From: Maritimibacter sp. HL-12 | GTDB lineage: Bacteria > Pseudomonadota > Alphaproteobacteria > Rhodobacterales > Rhodobacteraceae | Reading direction: 5' to 3' | DNA: 64,000 nucleotides | Assembly (NCBI RefSeq): GCF_900177545.1 | Contig: NZ_FXBQ01000001.1 | Span: 1,258,122-1,322,121, forward strand | Part shown: in pieces, positions 30,455-39,567 of the stretch | How the letters are laid out: every line of letters begins with the position of its first letter | How positions within the stretch are numbered: the stretch's first letter is position 1 | Program-made: the position numbers and the translations under genes | The notes under the pieces: generated by a model | The model's database searches: none | The model's input: only the letters and a program-made list of their open reading frames with translations | What the model was told of the DNA's origin: nothing

Positions 30455-31510
30455 TCAAGCAAGGTCAAGCGTGCTTCGGGCCATATCGAATGCCTTGCGC
30501 ATGACCGTCGGCAGATCGGAGGGGCGCAAACCCACCACGAAATCGCCGCGCTCGGGCCGGCAATCGGCGGGCAGCTCGGCCACCCGCAACGCGAGCCGCA
30601 GGTGAAAATGCGTGAAGGTGTGGCGCACCTCCGCCCCGGGGTCGCGCCAGTCGGCCTCGGCGGGCGGAACCGGTGCGTGCGTGTCGTCCCAACCGCCGCC
30701 GGGCCAGCCGAGCATCCCGCCCAGCAGCCCGCCATCCGGGCGCCGTTCAAGCAGCCAAGCGCCATCGCTACGCCGCCCGACAAAGGCCACGCCATGGCGC
30801 ACGGGTTTGGGCTTTTTCGCCGCTCGGGCGGGCAGGTCGGCGGCAACGCCCGCCGCCCGGGCGCGGCAATCGGCCTGCCACGGACAGATTCCGCAGGCGG
30901 GACGCTTGGGCGTGCAGATCGTTGCGCCTAGGTCCATCACCGCCTGGGCATAGTCGCCGGGGCGTGCGCGCGGCGTCATCTCCGCCGCCCGGTCGCGCAA
31001 CTCGGGCTTGGCCGTGGGCAGCGGCGTTTCCACCCGGAAGAGCCGCGCCATCACCCGCTCGACATTGCCATCCACTACCGCCTCGGGCCGGTCGAAAGCG
31101 ATCGCGGCAATTGCCGCCGCGGTATAGGGACCGATGCCGGGAAGCGCGCGCAGCCCCTCGGCGGTGTCGGGGAAGGCACCGTCATGCGCGCCCGCCACCA
31201 CGCGGGCGCATTTGAGCAGGTTGCGCGCACGGGCGTAGTAGCCAAGCCCGGCCCATTCGCCCATCACCTGCGCGTCATCCGCCGCCGCGAGCGCCCCGAC
31301 ATCGGGCCAGAGTTCGAGAAACCGGGTGAAATAGCTCTTCACCGCCGCAACCGTGGTTTGCTGAAGCATCACCTCGGAGAGCCAGACGGCATAAGGATCG
31401 GCCCGCTGCCCCGCGCGCCCCGCCTCGGGGGCCACCCGCCAGGGCAGATCACGGGCGTGGCGATCATACCAGCCGAGGAGATCCGCCGCCATAATCGCCG
31501 CGTCACGCAT
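30455..31510 (-). CDS. mutY: A/G-specific adenine DNA glycosylase MutY
   Basis: MutY removes adenine mispaired with 8-oxoguanine. The helix-hairpin-helix is LPGIGPYTAAAI, with the catalytic Asp in AVVDGNVERV. The iron-sulfur cluster ligands follow as C-x6-C-x2-C-x5-C (CTPKRPACGICPWQADC). The C-terminal NUDIX-like domain (about residues 235-345) recognises 8-oxoG. A GGGAG lies 10 bp before the ATG at 31510. It is divergent from the DUF721 gene, as often seen in Rhodobacterales. Confidence 0.95.
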   Translation of the reverse strand: MRDAAIMAADLLGWYDRHARDLPWRVAPEAGRAGQRADPYAVWLSEVMLQQTTVAAVKSYFTRFLELWPDVGALAAADDAQVMGEWAGLGYYARARNLLKCARVVAGAHDGAFPDTAEGLRALPGIGPYTAAAIAAIAFDRPEAVVDGNVERVMARLFRVETPLPTAKPELRDRAAEMTPRARPGDYAQAVMDLGATICTPKRPACGICPWQADCRARAAGVAADLPARAAKKPKPVRHGVAFVGRRSDGAWLLERRPDGGLLGGMLGWPGGGWDDTHAPVPPAEADWRDPGAEVRHTFTHFHLRLALRVAELPADCRPERGDFVVGLRPSDLPTVMRKAFDMARSTLDLA

Positions 31511-31583
31511 GTTTTATTCGCTCCCGCCGGTTTGAAGTGGCACAGCCGCGCCATGGGCCCTAGTATCGCGTGGGTGAGAGGAC

Positions 31584-32120
31584 ATGCCAGTGAGCACACG
31601 AAAAAATGAGCCGGACCGCCGCATGCGGGGCTTTGAGCGCACCGCGAGCCTGTTGGTGCCCCGCATCCGCAAGGCGGGCGAAACCCGGGGCTTCGCCGTG
31701 ACCCGGCTGCTCACCCATTGGGACGAGATCGCCGGGCCGGAGGTGGCGCGCATCGCCCGCCCTGTCGAGGTCAACTACGGGCATCGCGGCGGCTTCGGGG
31801 CCACGCTGGTATTGCTGACCACCGGGGCAAATGCACCGATGCTGGAAATGCAGAAGGAAAAGATCCGCGAGAAGGTGAACGCCACCTATGGCTATGCCGC
31901 GATCTCGCGGATTCGTATCACCCAGACCGCCCCCACCGGATTTGCGGAGGGCCAGGCGCAGTTTGTCCGACCGCCGCGCAAACCCGCCACCGGGCCCGAC
32001 CCTGAAATTGCCTCCCACGCGCGGGAAGTCGCGGAAGGTGTGCACGATGAAAACCTGCGCGAGGCGCTTGAATCGCTGGCGCAAAACGTCCTATCCCGCC
32101 GGAAACAACCGGCCGACTGA
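31584..32120 (+). CDS. DUF721 (DciA-like) domain protein
   Basis: This 178 aa protein has an N-terminal DUF721 domain (about residues 15-105) with the WDEIAGPEVARIARPVEV motif and a charged C-terminal extension. DUF721 proteins in other bacteria include DciA, a loader of the replicative helicase DnaB. Whether this protein does that is inference from the family. GAGAGGAC directly precedes the ATG. It is 10 bp upstream of the DsbA-like gene, so the two are probably cotranscribed. Confidence 0.82.
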   Translation: MPVSTRKNEPDRRMRGFERTASLLVPRIRKAGETRGFAVTRLLTHWDEIAGPEVARIARPVEVNYGHRGGFGATLVLLTTGANAPMLEMQKEKIREKVNATYGYAAISRIRITQTAPTGFAEGQAQFVRPPRKPATGPDPEIASHAREVAEGVHDENLREALESLAQNVLSRRKQPAD

Positions 32121-32130
32121 GAGGAATTCC

Positions 32131-32799
32131 ATGACCCGTATCCTACCCGTTATCGCCCTTGCGCTCATCGCCGTTGCCGGTGGCGCATGGTATTTCACCC
32201 AACCCGGCGGCAATGGCGTGGTATCTCCCGCCGGGGCGCAGGACTCCGAGGAAGCACTGGAGTCCGCCGAACTTCTGCCCGAGCGGGTGATCGGAGACGA
32301 AGACGCGCCGGTAACCGTCGAGGTCTTTTCCTCCTACACCTGCCCGCATTGCGCCACCTTCCACGCCGACCAGTACAAGAACCTCAAGGCCGACTACATC
32401 GACACCGGCAAGGTGCGCTACGTGCACCACGAAGTCTACTTCGACCGCTACGCGCTCTGGGGCGGGATGGTCGCCAATTGCGGCGGCGACATGCGCTATT
32501 TCGGCATCTCCGGCATGCTCTACGAGCAGCAGAAAGACTGGATCGGCTCGGGCGAAGGCGACGAGATTCTCGCCAACCTGCGCCGGATCGGCAAGACCGC
32601 CGGGCTTTCGGATGACGAGATCGACGCCTGCTTCGCGGATCAGGACATGGCCACGCGCCTTGTCGCCACCTACCAGACCAACGCCGAGGCCCACGAAATC
32701 GACGCCACGCCGACCCTCGTGATCGACGGCGAAAAGCACTCCAACATGAGCTACGACGCGCTCAAGGAGATCATCGAGGCACGGCTCGCGGCTCAGTAG
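32131..32799 (+). CDS. DsbA-family periplasmic thiol-disulfide oxidoreductase
   Basis: This 222 aa protein has an N-terminal hydrophobic segment (signal or anchor, residues 4-20) and a thioredoxin-fold DsbA domain with a CPHC active site at 71-74. A cis-proline loop appears in DATPTLVIDG. It probably forms or reshuffles disulfides in exported proteins, and the second cysteine pair (C-x-G-G and C-F-A-D) hints at a DsbG/BdbD-like subtype. The ATG at 32131 follows GAGGAATTCC; the longer open frame upstream overlaps the DUF721 gene. It ends in a 7 bp convergent overlap with lpxK. Confidence 0.9.
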   Translation: MTRILPVIALALIAVAGGAWYFTQPGGNGVVSPAGAQDSEEALESAELLPERVIGDEDAPVTVEVFSSYTCPHCATFHADQYKNLKADYIDTGKVRYVHHEVYFDRYALWGGMVANCGGDMRYFGISGMLYEQQKDWIGSGEGDEILANLRRIGKTAGLSDDEIDACFADQDMATRLVATYQTNAEAHEIDATPTLVIDGEKHSNMSYDALKEIIEARLAAQ

Positions 32800-33740
32800 G
32801 GCACCGGCAGGCGCGCATCCAGCGCCGCCCAATCGTCGAGTTCGAGACGCACCGGCAGGCTCACCACCTTCGGGCGAAAGGCGCGGGGCAGACGCACCGC
32901 GTCTTTTTCCGTTGTGACAAGTTGCGCGCCGCGCTGGCGCGCCTCGGCATCGAGCCGGGCCATCAACGCAGGCGTCAACTCCTGGTGATCGGTGAGCGCC
33001 TGCGCCCGCAGCAGGTTGGCCCCAAGCCCCCGCAGCGTGGCGAAGAAGCGCTCGGGCGCACCGATCCCGGCGAAGGCCACGACGTCGAGCCCGTGCCAGT
33101 CCATGCCCGTCGGCAAGGGCTCCAGCCGCGCGGTGAGGTGCAGGCAGGGCAGCGTATCGGCCCAGACGTCGCGAAACCGCGCCTGCGCCGATTCCGGCCC
33201 CACCGTCAGCACCAAGTCAACTTCGGAAAGCCCGGTCGCAAGCCGCTGCTTCAACGGCCCGAGTGGCCAGGCAAACCCGTTGCCGAAGCCGCGCGCGGCA
33301 TCTTCGACCATGATCCGCAGATCGGCGGCCACAGGCCCCGCGGGCACGCCGCCGTCGAGCACGACGATCTCCGCACCGGCCTCCGCCGCCGCCTGCACGC
33401 CCGCAACCGGGTCTGCCGCCACCCAGGTCGGCGCGAAGGCCGAGATCAGGATCGGCTCGTCGCCGACGTCGGCAACCCGGTGCCGCCGTTCCTCGACTCG
33501 CAGCGCAGCGCCTGTCCCGCCGGTGACGACATGAACCGCGCGCCCCTGCAGCGCCAGCCGCTGCGCCAGCGCGATCACTGTGGGCGTCTTGCCGGTGCCG
33601 CCAAGCGACAGGCTCCCCACCGCCACGACCGGCACCGCCATCCGTTGGGGAACGGGAGAACGCAGGGTTCGCCCCGGCGAGATCGGGCCGACAAGGCGCA
33701 GCACCGGGCCGGGCGAACGATACCAGAAACGCGCCGCCAT
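32793..33740 (-). CDS. lpxK: tetraacyldisaccharide 4'-kinase LpxK
   Basis: LpxK phosphorylates the 4' position of the lipid A disaccharide at the inner membrane. The P-loop is GSLSLGGTGKTP near residue 50. The N-terminal PxFWYRSPGP-like segment and the late TTEKDAVRL motif are characteristic. It has 315 aa with an ATG at 33740, two bases after the waaA stop. The open frame extending to 33956 lies inside waaA and is not family-like. Confidence 0.94.
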   Translation of the reverse strand: MAARFWYRSPGPVLRLVGPISPGRTLRSPVPQRMAVPVVAVGSLSLGGTGKTPTVIALAQRLALQGRAVHVVTGGTGAALRVEERRHRVADVGDEPILISAFAPTWVAADPVAGVQAAAEAGAEIVVLDGGVPAGPVAADLRIMVEDAARGFGNGFAWPLGPLKQRLATGLSEVDLVLTVGPESAQARFRDVWADTLPCLHLTARLEPLPTGMDWHGLDVVAFAGIGAPERFFATLRGLGANLLRAQALTDHQELTPALMARLDAEARQRGAQLVTTEKDAVRLPRAFRPKVVSLPVRLELDDWAALDARLPVPY

Positions 33741-33742
33741 GG

Positions 33743-35041
33743 TCACAATCCCCGGGCGTCGAGCGCATCGAAGACAAGTGCCACCACCCGGTCGGTCGCC
33801 TCCGCGCCCGAGGTCGTCACCTCCCAGGCCGCCGATGCCATGTCGGCCACCTTGTCGGGCGCGAGCAGAAATTCCACCGCGCGCGAGAGGCTGGCGGTAT
33901 CGCTCACCGTGCGTGCCGCGCCGCCTTCGCGCAGCCGGGTATAGCTCTCGCGCCATAGCCCCATGTGCGGGCCAAACAACACCGCCGAGCCGAGCGCCGC
34001 CGCCTCGTAAGGGTTGCGCGCGCCGAACTCGGGTTCGCCAAGCAGGGTGCCCCCGATCAGCGAGATCGGTGAAAGCCGATACCAGAGCCCCAGTTCGCCG
34101 GGCACATCGGCGATGAAGATTTCCACGTCCGGCTCGGGTTCATCCTCTGCCGACCGCAAACCGACCACCCAGCCGTCCGCCTCCAGACCGGCGGCAATCT
34201 CCGGTCCATTCTGGCCGGGTTCGGGGGCGAGAATCAACAACAGCCGATGTGCCCGCCGCATCGCCTGTTGATGCGCCGCGGTGATCATCGGCACTTCGCC
34301 CGGCGTCGCCCCCGCGGCGAACCAGACCGGCCGTGCGGCCAGCAATTCCGCGAGCAAGTCGCGCTCGGCCTGACTGCAGGGCAGCGGCGCGGCACCCTCC
34401 TGCAAAAATCCCGTCACCTCGATCCGCTTGGCCGCGACACCGAGCGCACGCAATCCCGCGTCGGCGCGCGCATCGCCCGCCAGAACATGGGCAAAGCGGC
34501 GCAATACCGCGCGGCGAAGCCCCGGCATCCAGCGCCAGCCGGGCCGCTCCGGCACCCGGGCATCGACCAGCAGCAGCGTAACGCCAGCCCGGTGCGCCGT
34601 CTCGATCAGAACCGGATCCAGTTGGTTGTCGGCCCAGATCGCCACGTCGGGCCGCCAGTGCGCCAGAAACCCCGCCGGCCCCGGCCCGATTCCATAGGGT
34701 GCCGATTGCAGCAAGACATCGCGTGGCAGCCGCGCCGCGAGCAGTTCGTCGGCGCCGTGCCGTGCCGTTGTGATCAGGACGGCGATTTCCTCGCGGTCGT
34801 CGCGCAACCGGTCGATCAGGTCGGGGATACCAAGCGCCTCGGTCTCGCTACCAACGTGGATCCAGACAAGCGGCCCCTCCGGGCGCGCGAGATCGGATGC
34901 GCCCAGACGCTCCGCGGCGCGGGCAGCATCTTCCCGCCCGGCTTTCATTTCCTGCCGAAGGCGCTTTTCCGCCCGCACCCGTCCGCGCGATTTCTGCGCG
35001 GCAAGGTAGAGCGAGAGCGCTAGCCCCGGTCCTCTGGTCAT
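33743..35041 (-). CDS. waaA: 3-deoxy-D-manno-octulosonic acid transferase WaaA
   Basis: WaaA (KdtA) transfers Kdo to lipid IVA, starting the LPS core. It is a GT30 glycosyltransferase of 432 aa. An N-terminal domain with WIHVGSETEALG matches the HxGSxGE-type motif, and the C-terminal nucleotide-sugar domain contains SLIGGTLLGEPEFGARNPYEAAALG. The ATG at 35041 has GGAGG close upstream. Next to lpxK it makes a lipid A/Kdo operon. The missing second glutamate of the usual GSVGE form is worth noting but is common in this group. Confidence 0.92.
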   Translation of the reverse strand: MTRGPGLALSLYLAAQKSRGRVRAEKRLRQEMKAGREDAARAAERLGASDLARPEGPLVWIHVGSETEALGIPDLIDRLRDDREEIAVLITTARHGADELLAARLPRDVLLQSAPYGIGPGPAGFLAHWRPDVAIWADNQLDPVLIETAHRAGVTLLLVDARVPERPGWRWMPGLRRAVLRRFAHVLAGDARADAGLRALGVAAKRIEVTGFLQEGAAPLPCSQAERDLLAELLAARPVWFAAGATPGEVPMITAAHQQAMRRAHRLLLILAPEPGQNGPEIAAGLEADGWVVGLRSAEDEPEPDVEIFIADVPGELGLWYRLSPISLIGGTLLGEPEFGARNPYEAAALGSAVLFGPHMGLWRESYTRLREGGAARTVSDTASLSRAVEFLLAPDKVADMASAAWEVTTSGAEATDRVVALVFDALDARGL

Positions 35042-35101
35042 GACGCCTCCGCCGTGTCGGTCACGGTGACCGTAGTTCACCGCTGCGAAAGCGAAAAGCC
35101 C

Positions 35102-35302
35102 TCAGCCGAGCGGCTTGGCTTCGAAACCCGCGGCCTTGATCGCGGCGATGATCTCGCCCTCGTCGAGCACGGCGTCCACCGCGACTTCGCGCGCCGCCAT
35201 GTCGAAGTCCAGCTCTGCGCCCGGATCGGCATCGAGCAGCGCGCCCTCGATCGACGCCTTGCAATGGCCGCAACTCATCTCGGGAACGGAAAATCGGCTC
35301 AT
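35102..35302 (-). CDS. copZ: copper chaperone, heavy-metal-associated domain protein
   Basis: This is a single HMA ferredoxin-like domain of 66 aa. The MxCxxC metal site reads EMSCGHCK at about residues 8-15. Such CopZ-type proteins carry Cu(I) to the CopA ATPase. A GGAGGTGACC site precedes the ATG at 35302. It is divergent from copA across a 128 bp region containing the CueR-type dyad, so both could respond to copper. Confidence 0.88.
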   Translation of the reverse strand: MSRFSVPEMSCGHCKASIEGALLDADPGAELDFDMAAREVAVDAVLDEGEIIAAIKAAGFEAKPLG

Positions 35303-35372
35303 GGTCACCTCCATTTTTTTCGAGGTAAGGTCGGCGCCCGGCCGCGGTCAACGGTCAAAGCGCAGGTGCCCC

Positions 35373-35403
35373 TTGACCTTCCAGTAACTGGAATGTCTAA
35401 CTG
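35373..35403 (+). promoter_or_regulatory. CueR/MerR-type promoter of copA
   Basis: The -35 TTGACC (35373-35378) is followed by the perfect dyad TTCCAGT-A-ACTGGAA (35379-35393) and a -10 such as TAACTG starting at 35398. The 19 bp spacing is the stretched spacer typical of MerR-family promoters, and the dyad matches the CueR consensus. The copA ATG lies about 27 bp downstream. Confidence 0.85.
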
Positions 35404-35430
35404 TTGCGCGAAAACATCCATGGACCGCAG

Positions 35431-37872
35431 ATGACCGATCTCACTCTCCAAGTCGAAGGCATGACCTGCGCAACCTGCGTCGGCAAGGTGGAACGTACAC
35501 TCGACGATCTCCCGTTCGTGCAAGGTGCCAGCGTGAACCTTGCGGGCGAAAGCGCGCAGATGTCGGTCGAAGACCCGTCCGACCTTGCCCGCGCCGTCGA
35601 GGCACTGTCTCACGCCGGCTACCCTGTGGTAACCGACAGGCTGGAGGTCGCGGTCGACGGCCTGACCGACGCCGCCGCCGTCTCCAAGGTTGAACGCGCG
35701 CTCATTGGCCTGCCCGGCGTGGTGGAAGCCCATGTCAACCTCGCCACCGATACCGCGAGCGTGACCATCGCCTCCGGTGCGGTGAAGCCTTCCGCCGTGG
35801 CTGCCGCGATCACCGCCACCGGCTATCCGGCGAAGGTGCGCACCGCCTCCGGGCAGGACATGGCCCGGCGCAAGGCGCAGGAAATCACCCGTCTCGGCTG
35901 GCTGACGTTGCTCGCCGCCGCACTGACGCTGCCGGTCTTCATCGTCGAGATGGGCGGGCATCTGGTGCCTGCGTTTCATCACTGGGTTCATGACACGATC
36001 GGGATGCAAACGTCCCGCGTTCTGCAATTCCTGCTCACCGGGGCGGTGCTGATCGGCCCGGGCCAGCGGTTCTATACCAAGGGCATCCCGCAGCTCCTGC
36101 AAGGCTCGCCCGACATGAATTCGCTCGTCGCCATGGGCACCGCCGCGGCGTTTGTCTACTCCAGCCTCGCCACCTTCGCGCCGGGGCTGTTCCCCGAGGG
36201 CACCGCCAACGTCTATTTCGAGAGCGCGGCGGTGATCGTGGTGCTCATCCTGTTCGGGCGCTGGATGGAAGCGCGCGCCAAGGGCCGCACCGGCGAGGCG
36301 ATCCGGGCGCTGATGCAGCTTCAGCCCAAGACCGCGCGAGTCGAGCGCGACGGCGCGACGGTGGAAATCGCCGCAGACGAGATCACGACCGGCGACATCG
36401 TCCTCGTGCGGCCCGGCGAGTCGGTCGCCACCGACGGGCGGGTGGTGTCCGGCGAGAGCTACGTTGACGAAAGCATGATCACCGGCGAGCCGGTGCCGGT
36501 GGAGAAGGCGCAAGGCGCGCAGGTCACCGGCGGCACCGTGAACACCACCGGCGCGCTCCGGGTGGAGGCCACCCGTGTCGGTGCCGATACCACGCTTGCG
36601 CAGATCATCCGCATGGTCGAGCAGGCGCAGGGCGCCAAGTTGCCGATCCAGTCGCTGGTCGATCGGGTCACGCGCTGGTTCGTGCCGGGGGTGATGGCGA
36701 TTGCCGTGATCACCGTGCTGGCCTGGCTTGCCTTCGGCCCGGCACCGGCGCTGAGCTTCGCGCTGGTGGCCGGGGTTTCGGTGCTGGTCATCGCCTGCCC
36801 CTGTGCCATGGGTCTCGCCACGCCCACCTCGATCATGGTGGGCACCGGGCGCGGGGCCGAGCTTGGGGTGCTGTTTCGCAAGGGCGACGCGTTGCAGGTG
36901 ATGGAAAGCGTAAAGGTGATCGCGCTCGACAAGACCGGCACACTCACCGAGGGCCGCCCGGAACTGACCGACCTCGTGACCGCCAAGGGAATGGACGACG
37001 CCGAGGTGCTCCGCCTCGTCGCGGCCGCCGAGGCGCAATCGGAACACCCGATTGCCTCCGCGATCCTGCGGGCCGCCGAGGCGCAGGGCCTCACCTTGCC
37101 GGAGGTCGCAAAATTCCGCGCCCTGCCGGGCTATGGCATCAAGACCGAGATCGAGGGCAAAACCGTGCTCGTGGGGGCCGAGCGGCTGATGGAACGCGAA
37201 AAGATCGCGCTTGAAACGCTGGCCGATACCGCCGCCGGGTTCGCCCGCGACGGCAAGACCCCGCTGTTCGCCGCCATCGACGGAAGCGCCGCCGCGGTGA
37301 TCGCGGTGGAGGACCCGATCAAGCCGAGCACCCCCGCCGCGATTACGGCGCTGCACCGGATGGGGCTCACGGTCGCCATGATCACCGGCGACAACCGTGC
37401 CACCGCTGAGGCCATCGCGCGCCGCCTCGGGATCGACCATGTCACCGCCGAGGTGCTGCCGCGCGGCAAGGTCAAGGCGATCGAAGACCTGCGCGCGGCG
37501 CATGGTACCACCGCGTTCGTCGGCGACGGGATCAACGATGCCCCCGCGCTTGCCGGGGCCGACATCGGGCTGGCCATCGGTACCGGCACCGACGTGGCCA
37601 TCGGCGCGGCCGACGTGGTGCTGGTGTCCGGCGAGTTGTCCGGCGTGGCCACGGCAATTCACCTCTCGCGTCAAACCATGCGCAACATCCGGCAAAACCT
37701 GTTCTGGGCTTTCGGCTACAACGTGTTGCTGATCCCGGTCGCCGCCGGTCTGATCTACCCCGCCACCGGGCTGCTGCTCTCGCCGATGCTCGCCGCCTTC
37801 GCCATGGCGATGTCGTCGGTCTTCGTGCTGACCAATGCGCTCCGGTTGCGCTTCGTGGAGGTGCCGTCATGA
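35431..37872 (+). CDS. copA: Cu(I)-exporting P1B-type ATPase CopA
   Basis: This 813 aa copper pump has two N-terminal HMA domains: the first has CATC at residues 13-16, while the second aligns exactly but has Asp and Ala in place of the cysteines. Eight membrane helices include the CPC motif (VIACPCAMG). The phosphorylation site is DKTGTLTEG, with SEHP and GDGINDAP in the ATP and hinge regions. I use the ATG at 35431; a TTG at 35404 could add nine residues but would lie on the promoter. It overlaps cueR by 4 bp. Confidence 0.95.
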   Translation: MTDLTLQVEGMTCATCVGKVERTLDDLPFVQGASVNLAGESAQMSVEDPSDLARAVEALSHAGYPVVTDRLEVAVDGLTDAAAVSKVERALIGLPGVVEAHVNLATDTASVTIASGAVKPSAVAAAITATGYPAKVRTASGQDMARRKAQEITRLGWLTLLAAALTLPVFIVEMGGHLVPAFHHWVHDTIGMQTSRVLQFLLTGAVLIGPGQRFYTKGIPQLLQGSPDMNSLVAMGTAAAFVYSSLATFAPGLFPEGTANVYFESAAVIVVLILFGRWMEARAKGRTGEAIRALMQLQPKTARVERDGATVEIAADEITTGDIVLVRPGESVATDGRVVSGESYVDESMITGEPVPVEKAQGAQVTGGTVNTTGALRVEATRVGADTTLAQIIRMVEQAQGAKLPIQSLVDRVTRWFVPGVMAIAVITVLAWLAFGPAPALSFALVAGVSVLVIACPCAMGLATPTSIMVGTGRGAELGVLFRKGDALQVMESVKVIALDKTGTLTEGRPELTDLVTAKGMDDAEVLRLVAAAEAQSEHPIASAILRAAEAQGLTLPEVAKFRALPGYGIKTEIEGKTVLVGAERLMEREKIALETLADTAAGFARDGKTPLFAAIDGSAAAVIAVEDPIKPSTPAAITALHRMGLTVAMITGDNRATAEAIARRLGIDHVTAEVLPRGKVKAIEDLRAAHGTTAFVGDGINDAPALAGADIGLAIGTGTDVAIGAADVVLVSGELSGVATAIHLSRQTMRNIRQNLFWAFGYNVLLIPVAAGLIYPATGLLLSPMLAAFAMAMSSVFVLTNALRLRFVEVPS

Positions 37873-38267
37873 ACATCGGCGAAGCCGCAGAGGCCGCGGG
37901 CCTGCCGGCGAAAACCATCCGCTATTACGAGGAAATCGGGCTGATCACGCCGGGCCGCACCGCCAATGGCTACCGCGCGTTCAGTGCCCGCGACGTGCAC
38001 AACCTCGCCTTCCTCGCCCGCGCCCGTGCGCTCGGATTTTCCATCGAGGATTGCCGCGCGCTGCTGGCGCTCTACGAAGACACCTCGCGCGCCAGTGCCG
38101 ATGTGAAACGGATCGCCCAGCGCCATCTCGACGAGATCGAGGAGAAGATCCTCCAGTTGCGCGAGATGCGCGACACGCTCGCCCGCCTCGTGGAAGCCTG
38201 CCGGGGCAACCACCGGCCGGATTGCCCGATCCTCGCCAGCATGAGCGGTGCCAAGGCCGAGGCCTAG
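37869..38267 (+). CDS. cueR: Cu(I)-responsive MerR-family regulator CueR
   Basis: CueR activates copper-export genes by untwisting 19 bp-spaced promoters. The N-terminal winged HTH starts [26 protein letters not shown] long dimerisation helix follows, then the metal loop with two cysteines eight residues apart (CRGNHRPDC), the CueR arrangement for Cu(I). It has 132 aa and overlaps the copA stop as ATGA, so it is expressed with its target. Confidence 0.94.
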   Translation: MNIGEAAEAAGLPAKTIRYYEEIGLITPGRTANGYRAFSARDVHNLAFLARARALGFSIEDCRALLALYEDTSRASADVKRIAQRHLDEIEEKILQLREMRDTLARLVEACRGNHRPDCPILASMSGAKAEA

Positions 38268-38587
38268 ACCGACGAGAAACAACCGATGGCATTGCCGTGC
38301 ACGTCGATGTCGACCGGGCCGAACCGGCTTTCCACGGCAAGCGAGAACGCGTCGAGCCAGGGCAGCCAGAGCACCCTGTAGCACCCGTTGGTTCGGGTGA
38401 CGGCCCAGGCCCAGTCGGTGACCCCGCCGGCGAGGTGGACCTCGATCAGCTGCGGCTCGATCAGCGCCGCCTCGAAATCGGCGAGGATCGCCCGGTTCCA
38501 CGCGCCGATGCCATGGCCGTGGCTGTCGGGATCGAACCCGTCGATCTCGGCGGCAAGCCGCGCCTTGATGTGCTGGATTTCGCGCAT
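38264..38587 (-). CDS. hypothetical protein, 107 aa
   Basis: This short soluble protein has no signal peptide or membrane segment. It is rich in Trp, Asp and His (HGHGIGAW, GVTDWAWAV, LWLPWLDAF). I recognise no family. It converges on cueR with a 4 bp overlap and starts 135 bp before the GntR gene, facing away. The ATG at 38587 has only a GGGGGTG somewhat far upstream. Its base composition fits the neighbourhood and it is more likely a real gene than a shadow, because nothing else covers this stretch. Confidence 0.55.
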   Translation of the reverse strand: MREIQHIKARLAAEIDGFDPDSHGHGIGAWNRAILADFEAALIEPQLIEVHLAGGVTDWAWAVTRTNGCYRVLWLPWLDAFSLAVESRFGPVDIDVHGNAIGCFSSV

Positions 38588-38688
38588 ATCGGATCGTCAC
38601 CCCCCGCGGTCGTGGCAGAAAGCTAGGTGGCACCTTGGCCACGGTCAAGCCGGCCGGAACGCCTTCCCCCTTTCAAGAAGGCCGGCAA

Positions 38689-38710
38689 TGTATACAATCA
38701 AGTGTATACA
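38689..38710. promoter_or_regulatory. paired TGTATACA operators in front of the GntR gene
   Basis: Two 8 bp palindromes, TGTATACA at 38689-38696 and 38703-38710, are centred 14 bp apart. With flanking bases they form one larger inverted repeat, ATGTATACA-N6-TGTATACAT. They end 12 bp before the regulator's ATG, a position fitting autorepression. The same 8-mer recurs before the demethylase gene at 39568. Confidence 0.7.
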
Positions 38711-38722
38711 TCTGGAGGAAAC

Positions 38723-39454
38723 ATGCCGGACTCAAAGGGCAGCACCCATACCAAGCGCGCGACCTATGAACTGCGCCACCGGATCATTGAAGGCCAGCTT
38801 GCGGGCGGCACGCGGCTCTACGAAGTTGCGCTTGCGGAAGAGCTGGAAATATCGCGCACGCCGGTGCGGGAAGCGATGTCGCGGCTCGCGGAGGAAGGCC
38901 TTCTCGAACGCGCGAGCGGTGGCGGCTTCGTGGTGCGCTCGTTCACCTACCGCGACGTGATCGACGCCATCGAACTGCGCGGCGTGCTTGAGGGCACCGC
39001 CGCCCGGCTTGCCGCCGAGCGAGGCGCTGACGCGAATAAAATCAAGAAGATAAAGTCAATCGTCACCGAGATTGACGGCTGTTTCGGTGCCATCGACGCG
39101 CCCGCCGATTTCGACCGCTACAGCGAGTTGAACGCCAGGTTCCACGACGCGCTCGCGCAACTTTGCGACAGCGCCATCATCCTGCGTGAACTGGAGCGGG
39201 TGAAATCCCTGCCTTTCGCCTCGCCCTCAGCCTTTGTGCTCGGGCGTCGGCAGACCCTGGCCGCGCACAGGGGGCTGGTGATTGCCCAGATGCAGCACCG
39301 CGCGCTGGTGGAGGCGATCGAATTGCGTGAAGGCGCGCGGGCCGAGGCGCTGGCGCGCGAACACGCGCGAATCGCCCGGCACAACCTGGAGACCAGCCAG
39401 AAAGAAGAGAACAACGACTTCACCCTGCCCGGAATGTCGCTTGTCATCGACTGA
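38723..39454 (+). CDS. GntR-family (FCD-type) regulator of the demethylation cluster
   Basis: This 243 aa repressor-type regulator has an N-terminal winged HTH (RHRIIEGQLAGGTRLYEVALAEELEIS, then RTPVREAMSRLAEEGLLER) and an all-helical FCD ligand domain (about residues 85-225) whose metal-binding histidines are likely in ARFHDAL and AAHRGL. GGAGGAAAC precedes the ATG at 38723; the longer open frame would run through the operators. Binding to the TGTATACA sites in front of itself and of the next gene is inference from position and from the known VanR-like half-sites of this family. An effector such as a methoxylated aromatic acid is only a guess. Confidence 0.88.
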   Translation: MPDSKGSTHTKRATYELRHRIIEGQLAGGTRLYEVALAEELEISRTPVREAMSRLAEEGLLERASGGGFVVRSFTYRDVIDAIELRGVLEGTAARLAAERGADANKIKKIKSIVTEIDGCFGAIDAPADFDRYSELNARFHDALAQLCDSAIILRELERVKSLPFASPSAFVLGRRQTLAAHRGLVIAQMQHRALVEAIELREGARAEALAREHARIARHNLETSQKEENNDFTLPGMSLVID

Positions 39455-39537
39455 AGCCCCCATTTGCATACATTTTTTCGCGGAATCCGACGATCCCATC
39501 ATTCGCTCTTGAAAAACGAGATGGAAATCAGGATGAT

Positions 39538-39545
39538 TGTATACA
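39538..39545. promoter_or_regulatory. TGTATACA operator before the first LigM-like gene
   Basis: A single TGTATACA palindrome (in the context ATTGTATACATT) lies 22 bp upstream of the ATG at 39568, matching the pair in front of the GntR gene. A degenerate GCATACAT lies about 70 bp further upstream. Confidence 0.6.
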
Positions 39546-39567
39546 TTCGAACCCATGGGAGGAAAGC

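Noticed and set aside
35305-37695. 796-codon minus-strand frame opposite copA
   Set aside because: copA carries all P-type ATPase motifs, while the antisense translation has none.
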